A stretch of DNA of 26,708 nt from JBJGXI01 sp045635475 (GTDB taxonomy: Bacteria; Bacillota; Bacilli; Bacillales; Amphibacillaceae): assembly GCF_045635475.1 (NCBI RefSeq), contig NZ_JBJGXI010000063.1:1-26708 (forward strand). Reading direction: 5' to 3'. Of this stretch, positions 1 through 7,155 are shown in pieces. Position 1 is the stretch's first letter; each line of letters opens with the position of its first letter. The position numbers were made by a program, and so were the translations under genes. The notes beneath the pieces were generated by a model that saw only the letters and a list, made by a program, of their open reading frames with translations, had not been told where the DNA came from and searched no databases.

Positions 1-39
1 TAAACAGTTTTGGATATCTTGCTGAGTTATTTAGCCACG

Positions 40-187
40 TCCAGCTCCGAGCGCCAGCGACTAGCGAGACTTCCCTCACCTCATGACACGATAAGTCAAC
101 ATCGATTCACTTCGTTCACCGTGTTTCCTTTATCTCCTGCGGTTCAGTCCAGTCCGTACGTCGCTAACCGGCGCTCTGCGCTTTTAT
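40..187. repeat. GC-rich intergenic inverted-repeat element
   Basis: The ends are imperfect inverted copies of each other: GAGCGCCAGCGACTAGCGA near 50-67 and TCGCTAACCGGCGCTC at 161-175. The element closes with a GCGCTTTTATT end. The layout (CCAGCTCC-GCGCC start, GGCGCT-GCGCTTTT end) is like a family of intergenic repeats that I recall from many Bacillaceae genomes. Base composition is richer in GC than the flanking genes. A 60-codon open frame lies inside it, but it has no ribosome binding site and follows the repeat, so I do not call it a gene. Confidence 0.6.
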
Positions 188-192
188 TCTGA

Positions 193-480
193 GTGTATGT
201 GGTGTCATAAAAGTTTGGAAAAGTTGTTTCGGCAGCTGAGGTCCCGACCTGTGGCAAAAGAGGCGTGATATTTGGCAGAACAGAATGTTTAGATAAAGGC
301 GCTCATGTCGGCAAATCAACATAAATCGAAGTTAATGATATAAGGGTTACTGTACCCGCGCTATCTGACTGTTTCGCGGCATCTAGTATTGCGCGCGTAT
401 CGACAGTCCGAGCTGGCACATCATACCTGCACTTCGATTTCAACCCATCAGTTAGATAGTAGGATAATTGATAAGGCCAA
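193..480. other. Unassigned GC-shifted intergenic stretch
   Basis: There is no convincing gene here on either strand. The stretch has several GGCA or GGCR motifs (231, 253, 274, 310, 378, 415) embedded in similar contexts such as GGCAAAAGAGGCG and GGCAGAACAG, and the part from about 345 to 420 is clearly richer in G and C than the coding DNA. It may be a second, degenerate repeat family or the remains of a lost gene. In B. subtilis spoVT lies upstream of yabM; no trace of it can be read in this stretch. Confidence 0.3.
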
Positions 481-507
481 TCAGTTGGAATGCTGCACGA
501 TATGATG

Positions 508-536
508 CTTTAGCTTACAAAGCATTATGATATAAT
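508..536 (+). promoter_or_regulatory. Putative sigma-A promoter of yabM
   Basis: An extended -10 element, TGATATAAT, lies at 528-536 with a perfect TATAAT hexamer. The -35 region (about 508-513, CTTTAG) is weak, which an extended -10 can offset. Transcription would start near 543, leaving a short leader before the ATG at 582. That argues against the earlier ATG at 558. Confidence 0.55.
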
Positions 537-581
537 GACAAGGCACCACGATATTGGATGTTTCATGAAAGGCGCATTGTT

Positions 582-2150
582 ATGGAAAATCAACAGGCAA
601 CTAAAGAGTTTTTTCAAGGTGCTTTAATTCTTACGATAGCAGGATTATTGAGTAAAGTTATTAGTGCCGGCTACCGTGTTCCATTACAGAATATCACTGG
701 AGACGTAGGTTTTTACATCTATCAACAAATCTATCCCTTTTTAGGAATGGCACTGATGCTCGCTCTATACGGATTTCCTGCTGCAATATCCAAGCTAGTG
801 GCAGAACATGAGCAAAAGCATCAGTTGTCACTCACATCCTTCTACATCCCAGTATTCTGCTTGTTAGCTATCATCAATCTTTTTTATTTTAGTGTGATTT
901 ATATAAATGCAGGTAGATTTGCTGAGTGGATGGGTGATGACAAACTTGTGCACAGTATTCAAGTCGCGGCATTGTCGTTTTTACTAATCCCATTCACTTC
1001 GATTTTTCGTGGGGTTTTTCAGGGGCTTAACAATATGCGTCCAACAGCTGTTTCGCAGCTACTTGAACAAGTTGTTCGTGTAGTTATTATTATCGTTGTA
1101 GCAGTCGTAATTGTATCGTCAGGCAGACAGCTTTATGATGTTGGGGCGGGTGCTGCCTATGGGTCAGTATTTGGAGGTATGGTTGCATTTGTTATCTTGT
1201 TCGTTGTTTGGCTTAGAAATAAACCGTTTGTAAAAAAGCGGACAGTTATATTATGGAAAGTTTATTTAAAAGCAATATTGATCTATGGATTATTTATTGG
1301 TTTAAATCATATGATGTTATTACTTATCCAATTCACTGATGCTTTTACATTAATTCCAGGACTGTTAAAGCAAGGGTTTTCCTTGGATGAAGCAAAGATA
1401 ATAAAAGGGGTATTTGATCGTGGTCAGCCGCTGATCCAGCTAGGTACAGTTATTGGCTCATCAATCGCCTTGGCAGTCATCCCCTCCGTCACAAAAACAA
1501 GGATGGAGCAACAACCGATCGCTTTTGCCCAGCATATTCAAAGTACGATACGGATAAGTTTTTATTTGTCAGCTGCTGCAACAGCAGGATTAATTGCAAT
1601 ATTCCCTTATGCAAATACGTTGTTGTTCCAAAATGACTTAGGGACAACTAGTCTTAGAGTGCTTTCATTAGTGATGCTATTATCATCCTTGGCTATTACA
1701 ATTTCATCTATCCTTCAAGGATTAAACAATATATACATAACAGCAGTTTTTATTGTTATCGGAATCATAACAAAATGGATGTTAAATGTCTGGCTGATCC
1801 CTTACATTGGTGTGATCGGCAGTGCAATAGCAACGGTATTAAGTGTATCGGTTATCTTAGTGTTAAACGTTGTAGGTCTAAAGCGAATGTTACCTCGCGT
1901 GCGTTTATTCTCGATTCCTTGGCGTGCATTCATATTAGCATTATTGTCAATGCTGATATGGGTAATAGTAGTAAACAAAGTAGTAGAAGCGTTTATGCCA
2001 CTTACTACGCGAATATCTCACTTCATTCATATCGTAATTGTTTGTAGTGTAGGTGGTATTTTATACATCGTTGTTTTATTTCGAATGAACGGATTTAGTG
2101 AACAAGAGGCAAATGCGCTACCACTAGGTAGACGATTAAAAAGGAGGTAG
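582..2150 (+). CDS. yabM: YabM/SpoVB-type polysaccharide or lipid flippase (MOP superfamily)
   Basis: A polytopic membrane protein of 522 residues, hydrophobic over nearly its whole length, consistent with the roughly 14 helices of the MOP (MATE/MurJ/SpoVB) exporter superfamily. The N-terminal segment with GDVGFYIYQQIYPF and the later FRGVFQGLNNMRPTAVSQL match the SpoVB/YabM/YtgP group, members of which flip or are thought to flip lipid-linked sugars across the membrane. The ATG at 582 is preferred because GAAAGG at 567-572 sits 9 bases upstream; an in-frame ATG at 558 would add 8 residues but has poor support. It starts a tightly packed cluster: the next gene begins 4 bases after its stop. 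Position and similarity fit B. subtilis YabM; its exact substrate is not shown by the sequence. Confidence 0.9.
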   Translation: MENQQATKEFFQGALILTIAGLLSKVISAGYRVPLQNITGDVGFYIYQQIYPFLGMALMLALYGFPAAISKLVAEHEQKHQLSLTSFYIPVFCLLAIINLFYFSVIYINAGRFAEWMGDDKLVHSIQVAALSFLLIPFTSIFRGVFQGLNNMRPTAVSQLLEQVVRVVIIIVVAVVIVSSGRQLYDVGAGAAYGSVFGGMVAFVILFVVWLRNKPFVKKRTVILWKVYLKAILIYGLFIGLNHMMLLLIQFTDAFTLIPGLLKQGFSLDEAKIIKGVFDRGQPLIQLGTVIGSSIALAVIPSVTKTRMEQQPIAFAQHIQSTIRISFYLSAAATAGLIAIFPYANTLLFQNDLGTTSLRVLSLVMLLSSLAITISSILQGLNNIYITAVFIVIGIITKWMLNVWLIPYIGVIGSAIATVLSVSVILVLNVVGLKRMLPRVRLFSIPWRAFILALLSMLIWVIVVNKVVEAFMPLTTRISHFIHIVIVCSVGGILYIVVLFRMNGFSEQEANALPLGRRLKRR

Positions 2151-2154
2151 AATC

Positions 2155-3603
2155 ATGACCAATAAAATTGAAGTTATTGGCTTAGGTGCTGGTGATCTGA
2201 ATCAGTTACCTCTGGGAATATACAGAAAGCTTACCAGATCAAATAAAGCCATACATGTACGAACAATAGATCATCCAGTAGTCACATCACTAACAGATGA
2301 AGGTGTTTCCTTTATTGCTTATGATTCAATTTATGAAGAAAACCAATCTTTTGAAGTTGTTTATGAGCAAATTGTACAGCAATTGATAAAAGCAGCAGAA
2401 CAAGAGGATATTATTTATGCCGTACCAGGTCATCCCATGCTAGCTGAAAAAACAGTTCAATTATTGTTGGAACAACAGGCGGTTACTATCGATATTACAG
2501 GTGGCCAAAGCTATTTAGATGCTTTATTTACATCATTACGGGTTGACCCGATTGACGGATTCCAATTTGTAGATGGAACATCCTTTAAACGTAACCAACT
2601 CAATTATCAAAATCACATCATTTTTTGCCAAGTATATGATGCGTTTGTTGCATCTGAAGTAAAACTTGCCTTACTGGAAGACCTCCCGCCAGAACACCTT
2701 GTGACAATTGCTGAAGCTGTTGGAAGTGACGAGGAAAAATTAAAAACAATTCCATTAGTAGAGCTCGATCAATTTGGAGAGCTAAATAATTTGACTAGCA
2801 TATACATCCCTCCTGTAAGTACAGAGGATTTGAACCATCAGTTTTTCCGTTTGCGTGAGGTAATTGCTGACCTTAGAGGTCCTGATGGTTGTCCGTGGGA
2901 TAAAAAGCAAACACATCAATCATTACGAAAATATTTGATTGAGGAAGCGTATGAATTTATAGATGCAGTAGATGAGTTAGATGATGAGGGTATGATCGAA
3001 GAAATTGGCGATGTATTATTGCAAGTGATGCTTCACAGTCAAATTGGTGAAGATGAAGGGTTTTTCACAGTTGATGATGTAATAAAATCAATCACTGATA
3101 AAATGATTCGTAGGCATCCACATGTATTCGGTAACGAGCTTGCCAATACCGCTGAAGATGTACTTGTGAATTGGGAGCAAATTAAAAAACAAGAAAAAGG
3201 AAGTAGCCCGAAATCATTGTTAGACAATATTCCTAAGTCGTTACCACAACTATTGATTGCTGAAGAAATACAAAAACAAGCAGCGAAGGTTGGGTTTGAC
3301 TGGGATGACCCTGCTCCAATATGGGACAAGATTATCGAAGAATTAGACGAAGTAAAGCTAGCGATTAACAATGGTAACAAAAGTGAAATTGAGAGTGAAT
3401 TAGGAGATGTACTGTTTGCCATTGTAAACCTTACCAGATATTATAAAGTTAACCCAGAATTGGCAATTAGACAGACGAATCAAAAATTTAAACGTCGATT
3501 TACGTATATGGAACAGGAAATAAAGAAAAATCAGGTAGAAATGAACGATTTAACTTTAGAACAATTAGACGAATACTGGAATCAAGCAAAACGATTAGAA
3601 TAA
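2155..3603 (+). CDS. mazG: MazG-family NTP pyrophosphohydrolase with N-terminal tetrapyrrole-methylase-like domain (YabN)
   Basis: A two-part protein of 482 residues. Residues 1 to about 220 resemble tetrapyrrole (SAM-dependent) methylases, beginning IEVIGLGAGD. The C-terminal half carries two MazG repeats. The first has EEAYEF at about 263-268 and EEIGDV at about 282-287, the acidic Mg-binding pattern of MazG. The second has EELDEV and ELGDVLFAIV. MazG enzymes hydrolyse (d)NTPs to NMP and pyrophosphate and act as house-cleaning enzymes; the role of the methylase-like domain in this fusion is unknown. An AAGGAGG site at 2141-2147 overlaps the end of yabM, so translation is probably coupled. 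Length and order match B. subtilis YabN. Confidence 0.93.
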   Translation: MTNKIEVIGLGAGDLNQLPLGIYRKLTRSNKAIHVRTIDHPVVTSLTDEGVSFIAYDSIYEENQSFEVVYEQIVQQLIKAAEQEDIIYAVPGHPMLAEKTVQLLLEQQAVTIDITGGQSYLDALFTSLRVDPIDGFQFVDGTSFKRNQLNYQNHIIFCQVYDAFVASEVKLALLEDLPPEHLVTIAEAVGSDEEKLKTIPLVELDQFGELNNLTSIYIPPVSTEDLNHQFFRLREVIADLRGPDGCPWDKKQTHQSLRKYLIEEAYEFIDAVDELDDEGMIEEIGDVLLQVMLHSQIGEDEGFFTVDDVIKSITDKMIRRHPHVFGNELANTAEDVLVNWEQIKKQEKGSSPKSLLDNIPKSLPQLLIAEEIQKQAAKVGFDWDDPAPIWDKIIEELDEVKLAINNGNKSEIESELGDVLFAIVNLTRYYKVNPELAIRQTNQKFKRRFTYMEQEIKKNQVEMNDLTLEQLDEYWNQAKRLE

Positions 3604-3625
3604 TAACAGAAAGGGAATGGATCAT

Positions 3626-3886
3626 ATGCGCCTGGATAAGTTTTTAAAAATTTCAAGACTAATAAAACGCAGAACCTTAGCTAAAGAGGTTGCCGACAAA
3701 GGTAGAATAACGATTAATGGTAATCAAGCGAAAGCGGCATCAACCGTTTCAGTAGGTGACGTGCTTACGATTCAATTTGGCCAAAAACTGTTAACGATTC
3801 AAGTAGACTCTCTACAAGAAACAGTAAAGAAAGAGAATGCAACGAATTTATATTCCGTACAAAAAGAGGAAGAAGTAAAGCAATAA
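3626..3886 (+). CDS. rqcP: RqcP (YabO), S4-domain ribosome-associated quality control factor
   Basis: A small basic protein of 86 residues whose first 60 residues form an S4 RNA-binding domain (MRLDKFLKISRLIKRRT, then NGNQAKAAS). The family is homologous to Hsp15. In B. subtilis, RqcP binds obstructed 50S subunits with RqcH and holds the P-site tRNA during alanine tailing of stalled chains. The ATG at 3626 gives the conserved MRLDKF start and has AAAGGG at 3610-3615 with a 10-base gap; an ATG at 3617 would add three residues. It follows mazG by 22 bases and is likely in the same transcript. Confidence 0.92.
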   Translation: MRLDKFLKISRLIKRRTLAKEVADKGRITINGNQAKAASTVSVGDVLTIQFGQKLLTIQVDSLQETVKKENATNLYSVQKEEEVKQ

Positions 3887-3924
3887 CGAATCAGGATTTA
3901 TTTCACTTAAAATAGTCATAAATG

Positions 3925-3953
3925 TTCTAAACTTGTCCCCCTTTACATACATT
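3925..3953 (+). promoter_or_regulatory. Possible sigma-E promoter for yabP-yabQ
   Basis: CATACATT at 3946-3953 fits the sigma-E -10 consensus (CATACAHT) exactly. A -35 at the right distance (about 3925-3931, TTCTAAA) is a poor match to the AT-rich -35 consensus. The position, 28 bases before the yabP start, and the mother-cell role of yabP/yabQ in B. subtilis support the call. Confidence 0.45.
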
Positions 3954-3980
3954 TGTAACGATAAAGGGAGGGCTGTAAAA

Positions 3981-4280
3981 ATGAATTATTATGATAAAGA
4001 ACCTACTGTTCGTCCACAAGCAGAGCATCATGTGAAAATGAGTAATAGAAGAAATCTAGAAATTACAGGTGTAAAAGAAGTGGACAGCTTTGATAATGAA
4101 GAATTTCTTTTACAGACAGTAATGGGGTATTTGATTGTCCGTGGTGAAAACCTACAAATGAAGAATCTTGACGTGGATGAAGGTGTTGTATCGATAAAAG
4201 GTAAAATTTTTGAGCTTTCATACTTAGATGAACACCATGGGGAGAAAGCTAAAGGATTCTTTAGCAAGCTTTTTAAATGA
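3981..4280 (+). CDS. yabP: Sporulation protein YabP
   Basis: A 99-residue protein of the YabP/YqfC family. The segment LEITGVKEVDSFDNEEFLLQ followed by GVVSIKGKIFELSYLDE and the tail KAKGFFSKLFK is typical of YabP. In B. subtilis it is made in the mother cell under sigma-E and is needed for normal spore formation; its biochemical function is not established. The ATG at 3981 has a strong AAAGGGAGGG site at 3963-3972; a TTG further upstream in frame lacks such support. Its stop overlaps the start of yabQ (ATGA), so the two are translationally coupled. Confidence 0.92.
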   Translation: MNYYDKEPTVRPQAEHHVKMSNRRNLEITGVKEVDSFDNEEFLLQTVMGYLIVRGENLQMKNLDVDEGVVSIKGKIFELSYLDEHHGEKAKGFFSKLFK

Positions 4281-4876
4281 CACTCACCACGCAGTTTCTA
4301 ACGATTATCTCGATGATGGGTGCGGGCACTTATCTAGGAGCAGCTATTGATACGTTTCGTAGATATGAATCGTTTTGGAAGAAACGTCTATTATTTTCTT
4401 ATATAATAGAAATTTGCTTTTGGTTATTACAGACGCTTATATTGTTTTATATACTCTATTTAGTAAACCAAGGTGAATTGCGTTTCTATATTTTATTAGC
4501 GATTATATGCGGTTATGCTGCCTATAAGAGTATAATTCAATTCTTTTACTTAAAGGTGTTAGACTGGTCCATTAATAGCCTTATACAAGTTTACCGGTTT
4601 TTACGAAGGCTTGTATATGCAATTCTTGTCCGTCCAATTACATTATTGCTGCAATTCATTATGACGGTATTATTATGGTTGTGGGGAATTATTTTATCGA
4701 TTCTCCTGCTCATTCTTAAAATAATCTGGTACCCGATCAGATGGTTGCTCCTAATGTTATGGCGGTTAGTACCAAAAAAAGCAAAGAATTACTTTGAAGA
4801 TCTAGCAGGATTTTACTCTAAAATAAAGAATACGTTATGGAGATGGTATCGTCTTATAAAGAATAAAAGGAGGTAG
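4277..4876 (+). CDS. yabQ: Spore cortex biosynthesis protein YabQ
   Basis: A 199-residue, strongly hydrophobic membrane protein with several predicted helices. It includes a long Leu/Ile/Trp-rich central stretch and a basic C-terminus ending in KNKRR. Size, place after yabP and the opening (GAGTYLGAAIDTFRRYE) match YabQ, which in B. subtilis lies in the membrane around the forespore and is required for cortex formation. There is no good ribosome binding site close to the ATG. The start overlaps the yabP stop by four bases, so expression probably depends on coupling to yabP. Confidence 0.9.
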   Translation: MTLTTQFLTIISMMGAGTYLGAAIDTFRRYESFWKKRLLFSYIIEICFWLLQTLILFYILYLVNQGELRFYILLAIICGYAAYKSIIQFFYLKVLDWSINSLIQVYRFLRRLVYAILVRPITLLLQFIMTVLLWLWGIILSILLLILKIIWYPIRWLLLMLWRLVPKKAKNYFEDLAGFYSKIKNTLWRWYRLIKNKRR

Positions 4877-4883
4877 CCTGTCG

Positions 4884-5264
4884 GTGACAAGAAAAGAAGC
4901 AAAAGTAGCAAAGATTGAATCAACGTACGTAAAACAATACGATGCACAAGTTGAAAGACAAAAAAAGAAAAAGAAACGCTTATTCCGACGTCTTGTGCTA
5001 TTTTCTGTTATTGTTATGATTTCGATTGGCAGTCTTACAACGTTTCATTTAAAACAACGTGCTATTTATGCACAGAAGCAGGAACAATTGGAGCAATTGG
5101 AGAACCAGATGAGTTCCCTTGAGGAACAAGAAGAAAATTTGCAACAGGAAGTTGAATTATTAAATGATGAAGAATATGTAAATAAAATTGCAAGAACGAA
5201 TTATTTTTTCTCTGAAGAGGGAGAAATTATTTTTAAACTTCCTGATGAAAAACCCTCATATTGA
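4884..5264 (+). CDS. divIC: Cell division protein DivIC (FtsB-like)
   Basis: A 126-residue bitopic protein: a basic cytoplasmic N-terminus (KKKKKRLFRR), one membrane helix at about residues 34-54, a Glu/Gln-rich coiled coil (about 62-100) and a short C-terminal region with NKIARTNYFFSEEGEIIF. This is the layout of the DivIC/FtsB septum proteins, which form a complex with FtsL and DivIB and control septal peptidoglycan synthesis. The start is GTG at 4884, 10 bases after a perfect AAAGGAGG at 4866-4873 inside the end of yabQ. No clear terminator follows; the next 540 bases are repeats. Confidence 0.93.
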   Translation: MTRKEAKVAKIESTYVKQYDAQVERQKKKKKRLFRRLVLFSVIVMISIGSLTTFHLKQRAIYAQKQEQLEQLENQMSSLEEQEENLQQEVELLNDEEYVNKIARTNYFFSEEGEIIFKLPDEKPSY

Positions 5265-5376
5265 CACGTTTTTAAATGCTTTTATATACTATATAAATAA
5301 ATAATCCTTTTTTACAAAGGCAGTTTTCTAAACGATTGTTGTTATTGAACAATTTAGCTAAACTCCGGTGTAACTT

Positions 5377-5501
5377 GGAGAGTGCTTGCACTGCTCCGGA
5401 AATCCACTTCGCTTTCCGCGGGGGGCTAGTGAGCCTCCTCGCGCATTCGCGCTGCGGGGTCTCACTTACGCCACTAGTCCCGCAGGAGTCGAAGTGGATT
5501 T
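5377..5501. repeat. Nested palindromic intergenic repeat, copy 1
   Basis: A perfect 12-base inverted repeat, AAATCCACTTCG (5400-5411) and CGAAGTGGATTT (5490-5501), encloses shorter GC-rich inverted repeats. A small hairpin around AGTGCTTGCACT (5381-5392) precedes it. The segment TCGCTTTCCGCGGG (5409-5422) recurs in inverse orientation at 5632-5645 in the neighbouring element. This kind of element is widespread between genes in Bacillaceae, from memory; its mechanism of spread is not known to me. Confidence 0.75.
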
Positions 5502-5544
5502 CCTACGCTGCTAACGGGATTGCTCTTCATGTGGGGTGATTGGA

Positions 5545-5656
5545 GCTCCAGGCAGTCGACTCCAGCGGGAACAGCACGGGCTGAAGATCCACTCAGAAGC
5601 GCTCTTTGCTTCTGAGTTAGCTGAAGCCGTGCCCGCGGAAAGCGACTGCCTGGAGC
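5545..5656. repeat. Nested palindromic intergenic repeat, copy 2 (inverted relative to copy 1)
   Basis: A perfect 14-base inverted repeat, GCTCCAGGCAGTCG (5545-5558) and CGACTGCCTGGAGC (5643-5656), surrounds a second perfect stem, ACTCAGAAGC (5591-5600) and GCTTCTGAGT (5608-5617). Between them lie GC-rich, partly complementary arms. As RNA or single-stranded DNA it would fold into one long rod. The two open frames that cross copies 1 and 2 are by-products of the repeats. Confidence 0.8.
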
Positions 5657-5803
5657 GGAAATCACGTGCACTACGTTACGACGGATTTTACTTCAACTAT
5701 GAAGTATAAATAACAATCTATACGTTATAAAAAAGGATTTACGGCGCCTAAATAATTTGCGCAAATCAAGTTTTTCAAAAAATTAAGGAGGAGCATTTTT
5801 TTT

Positions 5804-6196
5804 ATGTCAATCGAAGTAGGCAGCAAGTTAAAGGGGAAGGTTACCGGTATCACAAAGTTTGGAGCTTTTGTTGAGTTACCAACTGGCCCCACAGGATTGG
5901 TCCACATTAGTGAGGTTGCTGTTAACTATGTCAAGGACATTAATGAGCACTTAAGTGTCGGTGATGAAGTGACTGTGAAAGTCATTAATGTTGGAAAGGA
6001 CGGTAAGATTGGGTTGTCTATCAAGAAAGCAGTAGATAAACCAACTCCTACTCGTCAACCTAAAGTTAACCGTGATCGTACCGAATCATTCGAGGCCAAG
6101 ATGAATCGCTTTCTTAAAGATTCCGAGGATCGCCTAGCATCTCTGAAAAAGCATACCGAATCAAAACGAGGAGGTCGAGGTGCTAAGAAGGGCTAA
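5804..6196 (+). CDS. yabR: S1-domain RNA-binding protein YabR
   Basis: A 130-residue protein with one S1 RNA-binding domain at about residues 3-72 (GSKLKGKVTGITKFGAFVEL, then GLVHISEVA and GKIGLSIKKA). A basic, low-complexity C-terminus rich in Lys, Arg and Gly follows. It matches YabR, a paralogue of the YugI/general stress protein 13 group of ribosome-associated S1 proteins; the cellular role of YabR itself is poorly known. AAGGAGG at 5785-5791 lies 12 bases before the ATG. A perfect 12-base palindrome (ATTTGCGCAAAT, 5755-5766) sits just upstream. No clear promoter hexamers could be picked out. The gene converges on tRNA-Met across a shared terminator. Confidence 0.9.
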   Translation: MSIEVGSKLKGKVTGITKFGAFVELPTGPTGLVHISEVAVNYVKDINEHLSVGDEVTVKVINVGKDGKIGLSIKKAVDKPTPTRQPKVNRDRTESFEAKMNRFLKDSEDRLASLKKHTESKRGGRGAKKG

Positions 6197-6251
6197 ACTT
6201 GCTGTCTATGAAGGACAATAGAAGATTTTCTTCCAATTCCAATAAATATAA

Positions 6252-6289
6252 AAAAGCTGGTACCGTTAATAATAACGAAACCAGCTTTT
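6252..6289. terminator. Bidirectional intrinsic terminator between yabR and tRNA-Met
   Basis: AAAAGCTGGT (6252-6261) and ACCAGCTTTT (6280-6289) form a 10-base stem with an inner CGTTA/TAACG pair. On the minus strand it is followed by a U-rich run (TTTTTTATATTTATT), so it best serves tRNA-Met. On the plus strand the tail TTTTCCTTT is weaker but usable for yabR. Confidence 0.85.
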
Positions 6290-6305
6290 CCTTTGTGTTA
6301 GATGA

Positions 6306-6379
6306 TAGCGGCAGAGGGAATCGAACCCACGACCTCACGGGTATGAACCGTACGCTCTAGCCAGCTGAGCTACGCCGCC
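6306..6379 (-). tRNA. tRNA-Met (CAT anticodon), elongator type
   Basis: Read on the minus strand, the gene starts GGCGGCGTAGCTCAGCTGG and folds into a normal cloverleaf. Its anticodon loop holds CAT, and its T-loop is GTTCGAATC. The acceptor pairs GGCGGCG with TGCCGCT and the discriminator is A. The sequence is close to the B. subtilis elongator tRNA-Met; the first pair is not the C-A mismatch of initiator tRNA. The 3' CCA is not encoded (TCA follows). B. subtilis also has a tRNA-Met between yabR and spoIIE. Confidence 0.95.
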
Positions 6380-6399
6380 ATAGTTAAAAGAGTCACAAG

Positions 6400-6408
6400 T
6401 GATATAAT
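6400..6408 (+). promoter_or_regulatory. Extended -10 promoter for the Nudix gene, overlapping the tRNA promoter
   Basis: TGATATAAT at 6400-6408 is a perfect extended -10 on the plus strand. It overlaps the -10 hexamer of the leftward tRNA promoter by five bases. The plus-strand -35 (about 6380-6385) is not recognisable. Transcription would run into the Nudix gene at 6515. Confidence 0.45.
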
Positions 6409-6432
6409 ACAATAGCTACTTCATTGTGTCAA
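6404..6432 (-). promoter_or_regulatory. Sigma-A promoter of tRNA-Met
   Basis: On the minus strand, TTGACA (6432-6427) and TATTAT (6409-6404) are 17 bases apart. This is a near-consensus promoter whose start would lie about 18 bases before the mature tRNA 5' end. Confidence 0.8.
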
Positions 6433-6514
6433 TGTGAAAATTGAAAAATGTTTTACTTTTACGATAGCAGTCAAAATGAGAGAAGTATACGAGATTAATG
6501 GGGGAGTTCGTAAT

Positions 6515-7126
6515 ATGAAAGAATATCTAGATATATTTGATCCAAACCAGCACCATATAGGACAAGCGACCCGCGTGCAGGTACATCAGAATGGATTGTG
6601 GCATCAAACCTTTCATTGTTGGATTGTAAGTGAACTACAGGGCCGTAAGTATATACTGTTTCAATTACGGCATCCGGATAAAGATATATTCCCTGATTTA
6701 TTAGATATTTCTGCTGCGGGGCATCTGTCTGTGGGTGAAGAACCGCTAGATGGAGTCAGAGAATTACAGGAAGAGCTGGGGATCCAAGTGGAGGCTGAAC
6801 AACTTGAATCGATTGGTGTAATAGAAGAAGAATTTTCAAGGGAAACCTTTATCGATCGAGAGTTTTGTCATGTGTTCCTACATAAATCAGACCGTCCTCT
6901 TGATGCTTATATGATTCAAGAGGATGAGCTAATCGGATTAGTTCATATAGAGTTAAACCAGGCGATGAAATTATTTAAACGAGAAATTACATCAGCACAG
7001 GTAAAAGGATTAATGTGGAACATAGAAGGGTTAAAAGAAGTGGATCTGACAGTAACAATGGATGATTTTGTCCCGCATAGTAAAGAGTATTATATGAAGG
7101 TACTACAAAGTGCAGATGATATATAA
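6515..7126 (+). CDS. Nudix hydrolase family protein
   Basis: A protein of 203 residues with a Nudix box: GHLSVGEEPLDGVRELQEEL, followed by GI. The catalytic REL-QEELG part is intact, while the spacing between the first Glu and RE is one residue shorter than the textbook G-x5-E-x7-RE pattern. I recall the same shortening in related Bacillus proteins. The front part (HETFHCW-type HQTFHCWIVS, then QLRHPDKDIFPDLLDISAAG) places it near the IPP-isomerase-like/YfcD-type Nudix group; the substrate cannot be told. The start at 6515 is chosen because GGGGAG (6501-6505 region) lies about 9 bases upstream and homologues begin near MKEYLDIFD; in-frame GTG (6434) and ATG (6476) starts are less supported. 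The gene is not part of the B. subtilis order here. Confidence 0.85.
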   Translation: MKEYLDIFDPNQHHIGQATRVQVHQNGLWHQTFHCWIVSELQGRKYILFQLRHPDKDIFPDLLDISAAGHLSVGEEPLDGVRELQEELGIQVEAEQLESIGVIEEEFSRETFIDREFCHVFLHKSDRPLDAYMIQEDELIGLVHIELNQAMKLFKREITSAQVKGLMWNIEGLKEVDLTVTMDDFVPHSKEYYMKVLQSADDI

Positions 7127-7155
7127 GAAGTGAAATTGATTAGTGTATATATAAA

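Noticed and set aside
10..192. Open frame of 60 codons at the left edge
   Set aside because: It lies along an inverted-repeat element, has no ribosome binding site and resembles no protein family.
558..581. Earlier ATG for yabM
   Set aside because: It would lie within about 15 bases of the expected transcription start and has no well-placed ribosome site, unlike ATG 582.
5336..5671. Open frames on both strands between divIC and yabR
   Set aside because: They run across nested palindromes; their length comes from the GC-rich repeats, and they have no start signals.
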